Below are positions 52,462 through 60,190 of a DNA stretch of 64,000 bases, piece after piece (the first letter of the stretch is position 1; each line of letters begins with the position of its first letter). The stretch is taken from contig CBDBUW010000002.1 in NCBI GenBank assembly GCA_965212195.1, positions 1 to 64,000 on the forward strand, read 5' to 3'. The notes below the pieces were generated by a model that saw only the letters and a program-made list of their open reading frames with translations, did not search any database and was not told where the DNA came from. The DNA comes from JAJCYK01 sp965212195. Its GTDB lineage: Bacteria > Bacteroidota > Bacteroidia > Cytophagales > Cyclobacteriaceae. Made by a program: the position numbers and the translations under genes.

Positions 52462-52859
52462 AAAAAGACATCATTTTTCCCGAAATGACCGGCGTGATGA
52501 TCGCTATAGCACGCAAGCCTGTGAATGACAGCTACCACTGGCATGCCTATATCATCAACACTAACGATTACAATCTTGACAACTTACTGATTGTGTCAAA
52601 AGGATATGGTGATCCCAAGGGTCCAAAACAAGACACCTCGGTGTTACGTCATTCCATTGAGTTGCTAATGGCACGCAGTTATGCTATTATTGAACCTTTG
52701 GATCCCGCGGTGTTTAAGCTGTTCAATGAGTTCTGGGTGAGTTTTTATCATCAGGACCAGATTTACGATAAGAAATTTATTTTTACTCCTGACAGTATCC
52801 GGGAAGATCATTTAATGCCCATTGAAGCTCTGGAGTTGGAGGGCATCTTGCATATTTAG
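52458..52859 (+). CDS. Conserved Bacteroidota protein of unknown function
   Basis: The 133-residue protein starts at a GTG (52458) overlapping lipB. It has no membrane segment or signal peptide. Conserved-looking blocks are GVMIAIARKP, LIVSKGYGDPKG, TSVLRHSIE, EPLDPAVFKLFNEFWVSFY and YDKKFIFTPDSI. I recall homologues in this phylum, sometimes mislabelled as a phenylalanyl-tRNA synthetase subunit, but there is no synthetase domain here. It lies in a run with lipB and the exonuclease gene, and its role is unknown. Confidence 0.75.
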   Translation: MKKDIIFPEMTGVMIAIARKPVNDSYHWHAYIINTNDYNLDNLLIVSKGYGDPKGPKQDTSVLRHSIELLMARSYAIIEPLDPAVFKLFNEFWVSFYHQDQIYDKKFIFTPDSIREDHLMPIEALELEGILHI

Positions 52860-52860
52860 T

Positions 52861-53583
52861 ATGACGGAAAACGAATTAGCCAACATTCTTTTTTTAGATA
52901 TCGAAACAGCTTCTGGAAGCCCTGACTATGACAGTCTGGACGCCAGATTAAAGCCCCATTGGGATCGCAAAGCTTCTTTTTTAAAGAATCCCGATGATCT
53001 CAATTCGAACGAGCTTTATTTTGACAGAGCCGGGATTTTTGCGGAGTTTGGTAAGATCCTCACTATCGCCGTGGGTTATTTAACCCTCCTATCCCATGGG
53101 GCCTGGGGATTGCGGGTAAAAGCCTTTGCCAATGATCGGGAAATTCAAATCCTGGAAGAGTTTAAAACCCTGCTGGAAACCAAGTTCGATCAGGATCGTT
53201 TGAAATTGTGCGCCCATAACGGCAAGGAGTTTGACTTTCCCTATATCTGCCGGCGTATGTTGATCCAAGGCATTGCACTGCCTGAGGTGCTGCAAGTAGG
53301 GGAAAGGAAGCCCTGGGAAACCCCGTTTATTGATACCATGGATCTATGGAAGTTCGGTGACCGCAAAAATTTCACCTCTCTTGATCTCCTGGCCAGCCTG
53401 TTCCATATTGACACCAGCAAAGACGATATTGACGGCAGTATGGTCAATCAGGTTTATTACGGTGAACAGGGCTTAGAGAGAATTGCCGAATATTGCAAAA
53501 AGGATATAGTGGTCACGGCACAACTATTTTTAAAATTGAAATCATTGCCTCCTCTGGAAGAAAAGAACATCACCTTGCTTTAA
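52861..53583 (+). CDS. 3'-5' exonuclease of the DEDDy type (PolB-exonuclease-like)
   Basis: The protein has 240 residues from the ATG at 52861, one base after the previous stop; an earlier in-frame start at 52822 would overlap the previous gene. The three exonuclease motifs are Exo I FLDIET (Asp13, Glu15), Exo II NGKEFDFPYI (Asp125) and Exo III YCKKD (Tyr211, Asp215). These make a complete DEDDy active site like that of the DNA polymerase B proofreading domain. No polymerase domain is attached, so it probably acts alone in nucleic-acid processing or repair. Confidence 0.85.
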   Translation: MTENELANILFLDIETASGSPDYDSLDARLKPHWDRKASFLKNPDDLNSNELYFDRAGIFAEFGKILTIAVGYLTLLSHGAWGLRVKAFANDREIQILEEFKTLLETKFDQDRLKLCAHNGKEFDFPYICRRMLIQGIALPEVLQVGERKPWETPFIDTMDLWKFGDRKNFTSLDLLASLFHIDTSKDDIDGSMVNQVYYGEQGLERIAEYCKKDIVVTAQLFLKLKSLPPLEEKNITLL

Positions 53584-53675
53584 CAATACACTTGTGCGTA
53601 AATTTATTGATCAAATAAATGTAGATTTGTCCGGTCATAGAGCATACCTCAAACAACCTTAATTACACAATCTAA

Positions 53676-55814
53676 ATGGCGCGTAAAGGCAAACGTAAAA
53701 AAGCGTTTTTTTCCAAAAAGCTTTACCTGGAAAAGATCTTGGGTTATCTGGACAGCCGACCTTTGGGGGCTTTTTCCGCAAAGACCATTACCAAACGACT
53801 GGGTTTTCGCGATAAACCCTCCAAGATCATTGTAAAGGAATTGCTAATAGATTTGGCAGCGCAGGGGAAGGTCCGTCAATTGCGTAATGGCAGTTACACT
53901 TCCGCCAGAGAAATAGAGTATCTCACGGGTAAGGTGGACTTTGTGAATCCCCGGTTCGCCTATGTGATCATTCCGGAAATGGAAGATGATGTGTGGGTAA
54001 AGGCCGAAGATATGGAAACAGCCATGGACGGGGACTTGGTTAAGATTGCGCTTCACAGATCAAAACGACATGGTAAAAGACCCGAAGGGAGGATCCGAGA
54101 AATTGTGCAGCGGGCACGCTCGGAATTTGTCGGGAAAATAGAAATTACCGATCGGTACGCTTTTGTAGTACCCGATAATCGTAAGATGTATCTGGATATT
54201 TTCGTGCCTCCCGGAAAGACCTTAAAAGCCCAGACCTCCGACAAAGTGGTGGTGAAGATCACCGAGTGGCCTGAAGCCAGTAACCAAAAGCCTGCCGGTG
54301 AAGTGATACGGGTTTTAGGTCCGGCTGGTGAAAATGAAGCGGAGATACATTCTATAATGGCGGAATTTGAATTGCCTTTCGAATTTCCGGAAAAGGTGTT
54401 GCAAAACGCTCAAAAAATTAAGGGCAACATCACCGCCAAAGATCTGGCAAACCGCAAAGATTTCCGCCATTTAACCACTTTTACCATCGATCCCGCCGAT
54501 GCCAAGGATTTTGATGATGCACTTTCCTTGAAAATCCTGGATAACGGTCATTATCAGGTGGGGGTGCACATTGCGGACGTAACCCATTACGTAAAGCCCG
54601 AGACGCATTTGGAGGAAGAAGCCTTGGAACGGGCTACCTCAGTATATTTGGTAGATCGCACCATTCCAATGTTGCCGGAACGGCTATCCAATGAACTGTG
54701 TTCCTTACGACCCCTCGAGGACAAACTCACCTTTTCTACAGTATTTGAGATTGACAGCAATGCCCACGTAAAGGACCAATGGTTTGGTAGGACCATTATA
54801 CATTCCGATCGCCGATTCTCTTATGAGGAAGCGCAGAGCGGCATCGAACAGGTAGAGGGTGATTATGCCAAGGAACTTACCATCCTTAATGAGTTAGCCT
54901 TAAAGCTGCGGCTCAACCGGTTTATGCGTGGAGCTATTAATTTCGAAACTACCGAAGTGAAATTTGAGTTGGATGAGCAGGGTAAACCGTTGCGTGTAAT
55001 ACCCAAAGTGCGCAAAGACGCCCACAAAATGATCGAGGAATTCATGCTGTTAGCAAATCGATCGGTAGCTCAATTCATCTATCACCGGAAAAAAGGCAAA
55101 CAAAAAGAGACCTTTGTATACCGAATTCATGATTATCCGGACCCCGAAAAGCTAACCGCCTTTTCTGTTTTTGCTCGTAAATTTGGGCACCAACTGCAAA
55201 TTGAAGAACAGGCCATTGCTAAATCATTGAATAATTTGATCGAGGATATCGAAGGCAAACCGGAGCAGGACGTTCTACAAAACCTGGCAATACGCACCAT
55301 GGCTAAAGCCAAGTATACCACCGAAGCCAAAGGGCATTTCGGGCTGGCATTCGATCATTATACTCATTTCACTTCGCCCATCCGCCGCTACCCCGACATG
55401 ATGGTGCATCGTTTGTTGGATCATTATTTAAAAGGGGGAAAGAGTGCCGCCAAAGACGAGTACGAGGAAAAATGCCTGCACGCTTCCGATCGTGAAAAAC
55501 GCGCAGCAGACGCTGAACGAGCTTCCGTTAAATACAAGCAAGTGGAATTCATGCAAAACGCTGAAAATAAGGAATTCGCAGGAATAGTTTCAGGAGTAAC
55601 GGAATGGGGGATTTACGTGGAAATGGTTGAAACCAAATGCGAGGGAATGGTAAGACTTTCCGATATCCAGGACGATTACTATGAATTCGATGAGGAAAAC
55701 TACCGTGTGGTGGGGCGTCGCTACAAGGAGGTCATCACCTTGGGGGATCAGGTGAGGGTGCGGGTGAAGAAAACCGATATTGATCGCAGAACCATAGATC
55801 TGATGTTGGCATGA
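53676..55814 (+). CDS. rnr: Ribonuclease R
   Basis: The 712-residue protein begins with a basic Lys-rich N terminus and a winged-helix-like region. Two cold-shock-like domains follow, then the RNB catalytic domain with TIDPADAKDFDDAL (Asp272, Asp278, Asp280 and Asp281 form the metal cluster), HFTSPIRRYPD, and a C-terminal S1 domain (ISGVTEWGIYVEM-like strand). It degrades structured RNA 3' to 5'. The stop overlaps the next start by 4 bp, coupling it with the prenyl synthase and rhomboid genes. Confidence 0.96.
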   Translation: MARKGKRKKAFFSKKLYLEKILGYLDSRPLGAFSAKTITKRLGFRDKPSKIIVKELLIDLAAQGKVRQLRNGSYTSAREIEYLTGKVDFVNPRFAYVIIPEMEDDVWVKAEDMETAMDGDLVKIALHRSKRHGKRPEGRIREIVQRARSEFVGKIEITDRYAFVVPDNRKMYLDIFVPPGKTLKAQTSDKVVVKITEWPEASNQKPAGEVIRVLGPAGENEAEIHSIMAEFELPFEFPEKVLQNAQKIKGNITAKDLANRKDFRHLTTFTIDPADAKDFDDALSLKILDNGHYQVGVHIADVTHYVKPETHLEEEALERATSVYLVDRTIPMLPERLSNELCSLRPLEDKLTFSTVFEIDSNAHVKDQWFGRTIIHSDRRFSYEEAQSGIEQVEGDYAKELTILNELALKLRLNRFMRGAINFETTEVKFELDEQGKPLRVIPKVRKDAHKMIEEFMLLANRSVAQFIYHRKKGKQKETFVYRIHDYPDPEKLTAFSVFARKFGHQLQIEEQAIAKSLNNLIEDIEGKPEQDVLQNLAIRTMAKAKYTTEAKGHFGLAFDHYTHFTSPIRRYPDMMVHRLLDHYLKGGKSAAKDEYEEKCLHASDREKRAADAERASVKYKQVEFMQNAENKEFAGIVSGVTEWGIYVEMVETKCEGMVRLSDIQDDYYEFDEENYRVVGRRYKEVITLGDQVRVRVKKTDIDRRTIDLMLA

Positions 55815-56779
55815 CCAATTACATTCAAAACCTGCTCTCGCTAATCGATAACGACCTGAAGGAGTTGGACCTGGATCACCAGCCTCCTGAGTTGTATCAA
55901 CCAATCCGCTACATACTATCACTGGGAGGCAAGCGCTTAAGGCCTTTACTGGTATTGCTCTCCTATAATATATTTAAGGGTGATCCTGTGAGTATCGTAC
56001 GTATTGCCAGCCTGGTGGAAATCTTTCACAACTTCACCCTGATGCATGATGATATTATGGATGAGGCCCCCCTGCGCAGAGGAAAGCCAACTGTACACGA
56101 GAAGTGGAACACAAATATAGGTATCCTAAGTGGGGACATTATGATGGTCAAGGCCTATGAGGTGCTGGAGCAGGTACCGCAGGAGGTCTTGCTTCACTGT
56201 CTCACCACTTTCAACCGCTGTGCCGGGGAAGTATGCGAGGGTCAGCAGGTCGACATGAACTTTGAAAGCCTGAATAAGGTAAGTGCCTCGGAGTATTTGG
56301 AAATGATCCGACAGAAAACTGCGGTGTTACTGGGATTTTGTATGGAACTTGGAGCGATTCTGGCTAAAGCGTCACCTCAACAACAAGCACTGGTTAGGCA
56401 ATTTGGTGTGAATATCGGTATGGGCTTTCAGCTAAAAGATGATCTGCTGGATGTCTATGGGGATCAGGCCAAATTCGGGAAACAGGTGGGTGGTGATATT
56501 ATAGCCAACAAAAAGACCTATCTGCTGATCAAGGCCCTGGAGCAAGCACCGGATAATGCCTTGCAACTCTGGATGAACAAAAAGGACTTTGACAAACAAG
56601 AAAAAGTACAGGCTGTAACAGCCATCTATGATTCCCTGGATATCCGCACACAGACCGAAGAGATTATTAAGCAATATTTCGGAACCGCTTACCAGGCATT
56701 GGATCAACTGCAGGGTAATCCGCAGGGGGTATCGGAACTACGTTTTTACGCGGACTACCTTACCAATAGAGATCGATGA
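55811..56779 (+). CDS. Polyprenyl diphosphate synthase (geranylgeranyl/farnesyl type)
   Basis: The 322-residue trans-isoprenyl diphosphate synthase has the first aspartate-rich motif LMHDDIMDEAPLRRG (Asp80, Asp81, Asp84) and the second QLKDDLLDVYG (Asp210, Asp211, Asp214). The GGKRLRP diphosphate-binding motif is at 39-45. It condenses isopentenyl diphosphate with allylic primers to make chains for quinones, carotenoids or undecaprenyl phosphate; product length cannot be read reliably. The start overlaps rnr and the end overlaps the rhomboid gene by 4 bp each. Confidence 0.93.
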   Translation: MTNYIQNLLSLIDNDLKELDLDHQPPELYQPIRYILSLGGKRLRPLLVLLSYNIFKGDPVSIVRIASLVEIFHNFTLMHDDIMDEAPLRRGKPTVHEKWNTNIGILSGDIMMVKAYEVLEQVPQEVLLHCLTTFNRCAGEVCEGQQVDMNFESLNKVSASEYLEMIRQKTAVLLGFCMELGAILAKASPQQQALVRQFGVNIGMGFQLKDDLLDVYGDQAKFGKQVGGDIIANKKTYLLIKALEQAPDNALQLWMNKKDFDKQEKVQAVTAIYDSLDIRTQTEEIIKQYFGTAYQALDQLQGNPQGVSELRFYADYLTNRDR

Positions 56780-57390
56780 CACTTAATACTACCTTAGGCA
56801 TTATCATAGTCACCATTGCCGCTAGTTTTTTCGCCTGGAATCGACGGGATATTTATCAAAAATGGATCTTCAACCCCTACCAAGTGCAGCATCATGGGGA
56901 ATACTGGCGATTTATTACTTCCGGGCTGATCCATGTGAATTATACTCATTTGTTCTTTAATATGTTTGCCCTGTACTTTTTCGGGCAAAATGTTTCCTAT
57001 AGATTCGGGCTCCGGGGAGGCTGGCTACTGATTGCTCTCTATTTATTGGGTATTGTGATATCAGACATACCCACCTTCCTCAAACACCGTCATGTGCCCC
57101 GCTACAATTCGCTAGGGGCATCCGGAGGGGTAGCCGCAGTAGTATTCAGCAGTATTATGTTCGATCCCTTAAATAAGATCTCCTTCTTATTTATACCAAT
57201 AGGCATACCTGGCTTCATATTGGGTATTTTGTATATCCTGTACTCCTACTACCAGGGCAAACGAATGTCCGATAGTATCAACCACGATGCTCATTTGTAC
57301 GGCTCTCTTTTTGGTATCATTTTCACCGTAATGTTAAGGCCCCAGGTATTGAGTAACTTTATTGATCAGATCCTTCAATGGAATCTTTAA
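56776..57390 (+). CDS. Rhomboid-family intramembrane serine protease
   Basis: The 204-residue protein has six predicted helices. The catalytic motif LGASGGV with Ser116 is at the start of one helix, and His173 lies in NHDAHLYGSLFG near the end. HxNxxHL-like HLFFNM in the second helix and WRFITSGLIHVNYTH are typical. It cleaves transmembrane helices in the inner membrane; its substrate is unknown. The core is minimal, without extra soluble domains. The gene ends the rnr unit, and a 573-bp gene-less stretch follows. Confidence 0.93.
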   Translation: MTLNTTLGIIIVTIAASFFAWNRRDIYQKWIFNPYQVQHHGEYWRFITSGLIHVNYTHLFFNMFALYFFGQNVSYRFGLRGGWLLIALYLLGIVISDIPTFLKHRHVPRYNSLGASGGVAAVVFSSIMFDPLNKISFLFIPIGIPGFILGILYILYSYYQGKRMSDSINHDAHLYGSLFGIIFTVMLRPQVLSNFIDQILQWNL

Positions 57391-57963
57391 AGTTTAGAGG
57401 ATGATGCATTTCATCCCGGTTGAGTACCATGAGCGTTGAGTACCATGAGCACAGGGTTTAGTACCACCTGTCGAATAATGCTATCAAGGCTGCCGGATGT
57501 GGGGAACGGTTGGTGGTAAATTATTAGTGGGAGATTTTTTCTATTATCTCAATTCCTGACACCCATAAGCACTATCTTAAAACCGGGGCGGGGGGGACTC
57601 CCCCAAGGTGTAAATTGTTGGAAAAATCAGGATGACATCAAATCAGTATGGCATCATTAACCTTAAGCATTAACCCCTTCGACATTAATCATTAGATTTT
57701 GTGTGGGATGATCCAAGTTAATGTTTAAACCGAAATGATTAATCTTCGATGGTTGATCGTTAATCTATAAGTGCATGCACCCGAATCTTGGCTTTAGTGC
57801 ACGGCTCCCAACCTGGTTTCTGTAGTTGAATTGTACCTTTCTCAATAGGGTCTTTCGTATGAATTTCATATTAGCCCACACAGTTAATTTTCCTTGCCAT
57901 CAATTTTCCTTGTAAGTATCCCCAGAAATGTGCTACTTTTGCACAGTAATTTTGAATTGACCT
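57391..57963 (+). other. Gene-less stretch with short repeats
   Basis: No plausible coding region was found. It holds a hairpin GGATGA/TCATCC (57399-57416), a 16-bp tandem duplication GTTGAGTACCATGAGC (57419-57434 and 57435-57450), a GGGGG-ACT-CCCCC hairpin near 57585, and several copies of ATTAA/TTAAT words between 57655 and 57770. The last 60 bp contain the promoter of the small membrane gene. No tRNA, tmRNA or RNase P signature was seen. Confidence 0.6.
57910..57941 (+). promoter_or_regulatory. Promoter of the 40-residue membrane protein gene
   Basis: TTG (57910-57912), a 21-nt spacer and TACTTTTG (57934-57941, perfect -7 match) lie 22 bp upstream of the ATG at 57964. A second TAATTTTG (57947-57954) is too close to the ATG to leave a normal leader. 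Confidence 0.6.
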
Positions 57964-58086
57964 ATGGAATACATTGGAAGCGGAGCAACCGCCTTTTTAT
58001 GGATCGTAATTGTATTATTAGCTTTTGTTGTGGGTATCAGTACCACTGATATTTTAAAGCTCAAAAAGAAAAAGAAGGAAGAGTAA
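57964..58086 (+). CDS. 40-residue single-span membrane microprotein
   Basis: The ATG at 57964 opens 40 codons ending in TAA at 58084-58086. The protein has a short N-terminal stretch (MEYIGSGATAF), one membrane helix (LWIVIVLLAFVVGIS) and a basic tail (ILKLKKKKKEE). This resembles small subunits of respiratory or other membrane complexes in outline, but no family was recognised. A good -7 element lies 22 bp upstream and a strong terminator starts 5 bp after the stop, so the unit looks like a complete monocistronic gene. The topology by the positive-inside rule puts the C terminus in the cytosol. Confidence 0.65.
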   Translation: MEYIGSGATAFLWIVIVLLAFVVGISTTDILKLKKKKKEE

Positions 58087-58091
58087 AAACA

Positions 58092-58126
58092 AAAAATCCT
58101 GATCGAAAAGGTCAATCAGGATTTTT
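58092..58126. terminator. Bidirectional terminator between the microprotein gene and rpmA
   Basis: A 12-bp stem, AAAAATCCTGAT/ATCAGGATTTTT, with an 11-nt loop has T-rich sequence on both exits, so it can serve the plus-strand microprotein gene and the minus-strand rplU-rpmA operon. Confidence 0.85.
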
Positions 58127-58155
58127 AATACTTTAAGCTTTTTTAGGAGGCTTTT

Positions 58156-58416
58156 TTAAGCTTCGGTGGGTTCCACTGAAACGAAAGAGCGATTATTGCG
58201 GCCTTTCTTGAACATCACAGTACCGTCGATCAAAGCGAACAAGGTGTGGTCGCGGCCTAAGCCCACATTACTGCCAGGATGGTGTTTGGTGCCTCGCTGC
58301 CTCACTATGATATTTCCGGCTATGGCTTTCTGACCTCCGTAGATCTTTACCCCTAATCTTTTACTTTCCGACTCCCGACCATTTCGGGAACTACCGGCTC
58401 CTTTCTTATGTGCCAT
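58156..58416 (-). CDS. rpmA: 50S ribosomal protein L27
   Basis: The 86-residue protein has the L27 N terminus MAHKKGAGSSRNGRES (no cleavable N-terminal extension as in Firmicutes), then GVKIYGGQKAIAGNIIVRQRGT and HPGSNVGLGRDHTLFA. The N-terminal tail reaches the peptidyl-transferase centre. It lies 2 bp behind rplU and ends before the bidirectional terminator. Confidence 0.98.
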   Translation of the reverse strand: MAHKKGAGSSRNGRESESKRLGVKIYGGQKAIAGNIIVRQRGTKHHPGSNVGLGRDHTLFALIDGTVMFKKGRNNRSFVSVEPTEA

Positions 58417-58418
58417 AA

Positions 58419-58733
58419 TTATTTACTGGTGATTTTTTCAATTAATACTTTGGTGAAATCCTGACGGTGTCCATTCTTCTTTTTATATCCCTTTCTTCTC
58501 TTTTTCTTAAACACCAACACTTTGTCACCCTGTATATGCTCCTGGATCTTTCCAGAAACTTTGGCCCCCTTTATCTGAGGGGTCCCAACATTGACCTTGC
58601 CATCCTTGTCTACCAACAGGACCTGGTCAAACGTTACGGAAGCGCCAGCCTCACCCTCCATTTTAGGAGCATAAATGGACTGATCTTTAGTTACCTTGAA
58701 CTGCTTGCCGCCTATGTCTACGATTGCATACAT
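58419..58733 (-). CDS. rplU: 50S ribosomal protein L21
   Basis: The 104-residue protein starts MYAIVDIGGKQFKV and ends with the basic RNA-binding motif KRRKGYKKKNGHRQ, both typical of L21. It is the first gene of the rplU-rpmA operon, with a consensus promoter 32 bp upstream. obg, which often follows these two genes in other bacteria, lies 19 kb away here. Confidence 0.98.
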   Translation of the reverse strand: MYAIVDIGGKQFKVTKDQSIYAPKMEGEAGASVTFDQVLLVDKDGKVNVGTPQIKGAKVSGKIQEHIQGDKVLVFKKKRRKGYKKKNGHRQDFTKVLIEKITSK

Positions 58734-58764
58734 GCTAGAAATACTAGTTTTTGAAAACGGATTG

Positions 58765-58795
58765 CAAATATAAGGTAATTATTGATCTTAACAAA
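58765..58795 (-). promoter_or_regulatory. Promoter of rplU-rpmA
   Basis: On the minus strand, TTTG (58795-58792), a 19-nt spacer and TATATTTG (58772-58765) match the Bacteroidota consensus exactly. The rplU ATG is 32 bp downstream. This is the best promoter match in the window. Confidence 0.85.
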
Positions 58796-59142
58796 CCCCG
58801 CTAATGGTATAAGTGGACACTAAAAAAAATTTAAAATATTTTTAGCACGAGCCCTTATGAAGTTTTTGTTTGATAACATTATTCCAAAGATTTAAATAAC
58901 AAAAAGTTATCTCCAGCTAAATTGAATTTTTCCGGTAAACCCTGGATTTTCTACACAAAAATAGCTTTGACTTTACCCGCTATTTTACAATATTTGTAAG
59001 GGTCGTATTGGAAATTTTTGGTCCTTTCAATCCAATACCTCAAGCAGTATTTTTGGTTCGAATTAATTGACTGTAAAAAGTCAACTGATAACCTTTTTAT
59101 CTTTTTTTAACAGTTTGTTTAAACATATACCTATCAAAACTC
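58796..59142 (+). promoter_or_regulatory. Control region upstream of nrdB, with two inverted repeats
   Basis: This AT-rich gap between divergent rplU and nrdB holds no gene. It contains a palindrome TTACAA-TAT-TTGTAA (58985-58999) and a second inverted repeat TTGACT/AGTCAA (59067-59084), followed by T-rich sequence up to the nrdB start. Either could be an operator for ribonucleotide reductase control. The palindrome resembles but does not match the NrdR box, and no paired boxes at the usual spacing were found. Confidence 0.4.
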
Positions 59143-60132
59143 ATGAGTGATATTGCAGCGGTGGAAGAGCCGATATTACAGGAGAACAGTGGTCGATTCG
59201 TCCTTTTTCCTATTCAACACGATGATATCTGGCAGTTTTACAAGAAAGCGGAAGCCAGTTTTTGGACAGCAGAAGAAATTGATTTAAGCCAGGACCTTAC
59301 CGACTGGGAAAATCTAAATGATGGCGAACGCCACTTTATCACCCATGTTTTGGCTTTTTTCGCAGCCAGTGATGGCATCGTTAACGAAAATCTGGCTGAA
59401 CACTTTGTGTCCGAGGTACAATATACGGAAGCAAAGTTTTTCTATGGGTTTCAGATCGCTATTGAGAACATCCACTCGGAAACCTACTCACTGTTAATCG
59501 ACACCTATGTAAAGGACCCTCAGGAAAAGGACCGGTTGTTCAATGCCGTGGAGACCATGGACTGCGTTAAGAAGAAAGCCGACTGGGCGCTACGCTGGAT
59601 TGACGAGGGTAACTTTCAGGAACGGCTTATCGCATTTGCGGCAGTAGAGGGAATTTTCTTTTCAGGCAGTTTTTGTTCCATTTTCTGGTTGAAAAAACGG
59701 GGATTAATGCCCGGATTAAGTTTCTCTAATGAATTGATCTCAAGGGACGAAGGACTGCACTGCGACTTTGCCTGCCTGCTATACACTCAGCATACTGTCA
59801 GCAAACTACCTGAAGACAAGGTCATCGAAATTATTACCGATGCCGTAACCATAGAAAAAGAATTTGTTACGGACTCCCTGCCTGTCAACCTGATCGGTAT
59901 GAACGCCGAACTGATGTGTCAGTATATAGAATTTGTAGCTGATAGATTGTTGAATGAGTTAATTGGCAAAAAAATCTACAACTCGACCAATCCATTTGAT
60001 TTTATGGAGATGATCTCCCTGCAAGGAAAAACCAATTTCTTTGAGAAACGGGTGGGAGAATATCAAAAAGCCGGAGTTATGAACAAGGAAGAAAGCAGCG
60101 CTCCGAAATTTTCATTGGACGAGGATTTTTAA
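59143..60132 (+). CDS. nrdB: Ribonucleoside-diphosphate reductase class Ia, beta subunit
   Basis: The 329-residue protein is of the eukaryote-like R2 type. Metal ligands are Asp77 (AASDGIVNEN), Glu108 and His111 (IAIENIHSE), with the radical Tyr115 in HSETYSLL. The Asp77-Glu108-Tyr115 spacing equals that of mammalian R2. The C-terminal FSLDEDF tail docks to NrdA. It generates the tyrosyl radical that starts deoxynucleotide formation. The order nrdB then nrdA (58-bp gap) is reversed compared with enterobacteria. Confidence 0.97.
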   Translation: MSDIAAVEEPILQENSGRFVLFPIQHDDIWQFYKKAEASFWTAEEIDLSQDLTDWENLNDGERHFITHVLAFFAASDGIVNENLAEHFVSEVQYTEAKFFYGFQIAIENIHSETYSLLIDTYVKDPQEKDRLFNAVETMDCVKKKADWALRWIDEGNFQERLIAFAAVEGIFFSGSFCSIFWLKKRGLMPGLSFSNELISRDEGLHCDFACLLYTQHTVSKLPEDKVIEIITDAVTIEKEFVTDSLPVNLIGMNAELMCQYIEFVADRLLNELIGKKIYNSTNPFDFMEMISLQGKTNFFEKRVGEYQKAGVMNKEESSAPKFSLDEDF

Positions 60133-60190
60133 AGATTGATCGCCATAACTTATTCACTACCTAAACTAAAACCCTAAACTTCACCCTACT

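Noticed and set aside
58985..58999. NrdR box upstream of nrdB
   Set aside because: The palindrome lacks the NrdR consensus and the paired second box; it is kept only as a generic operator candidate.
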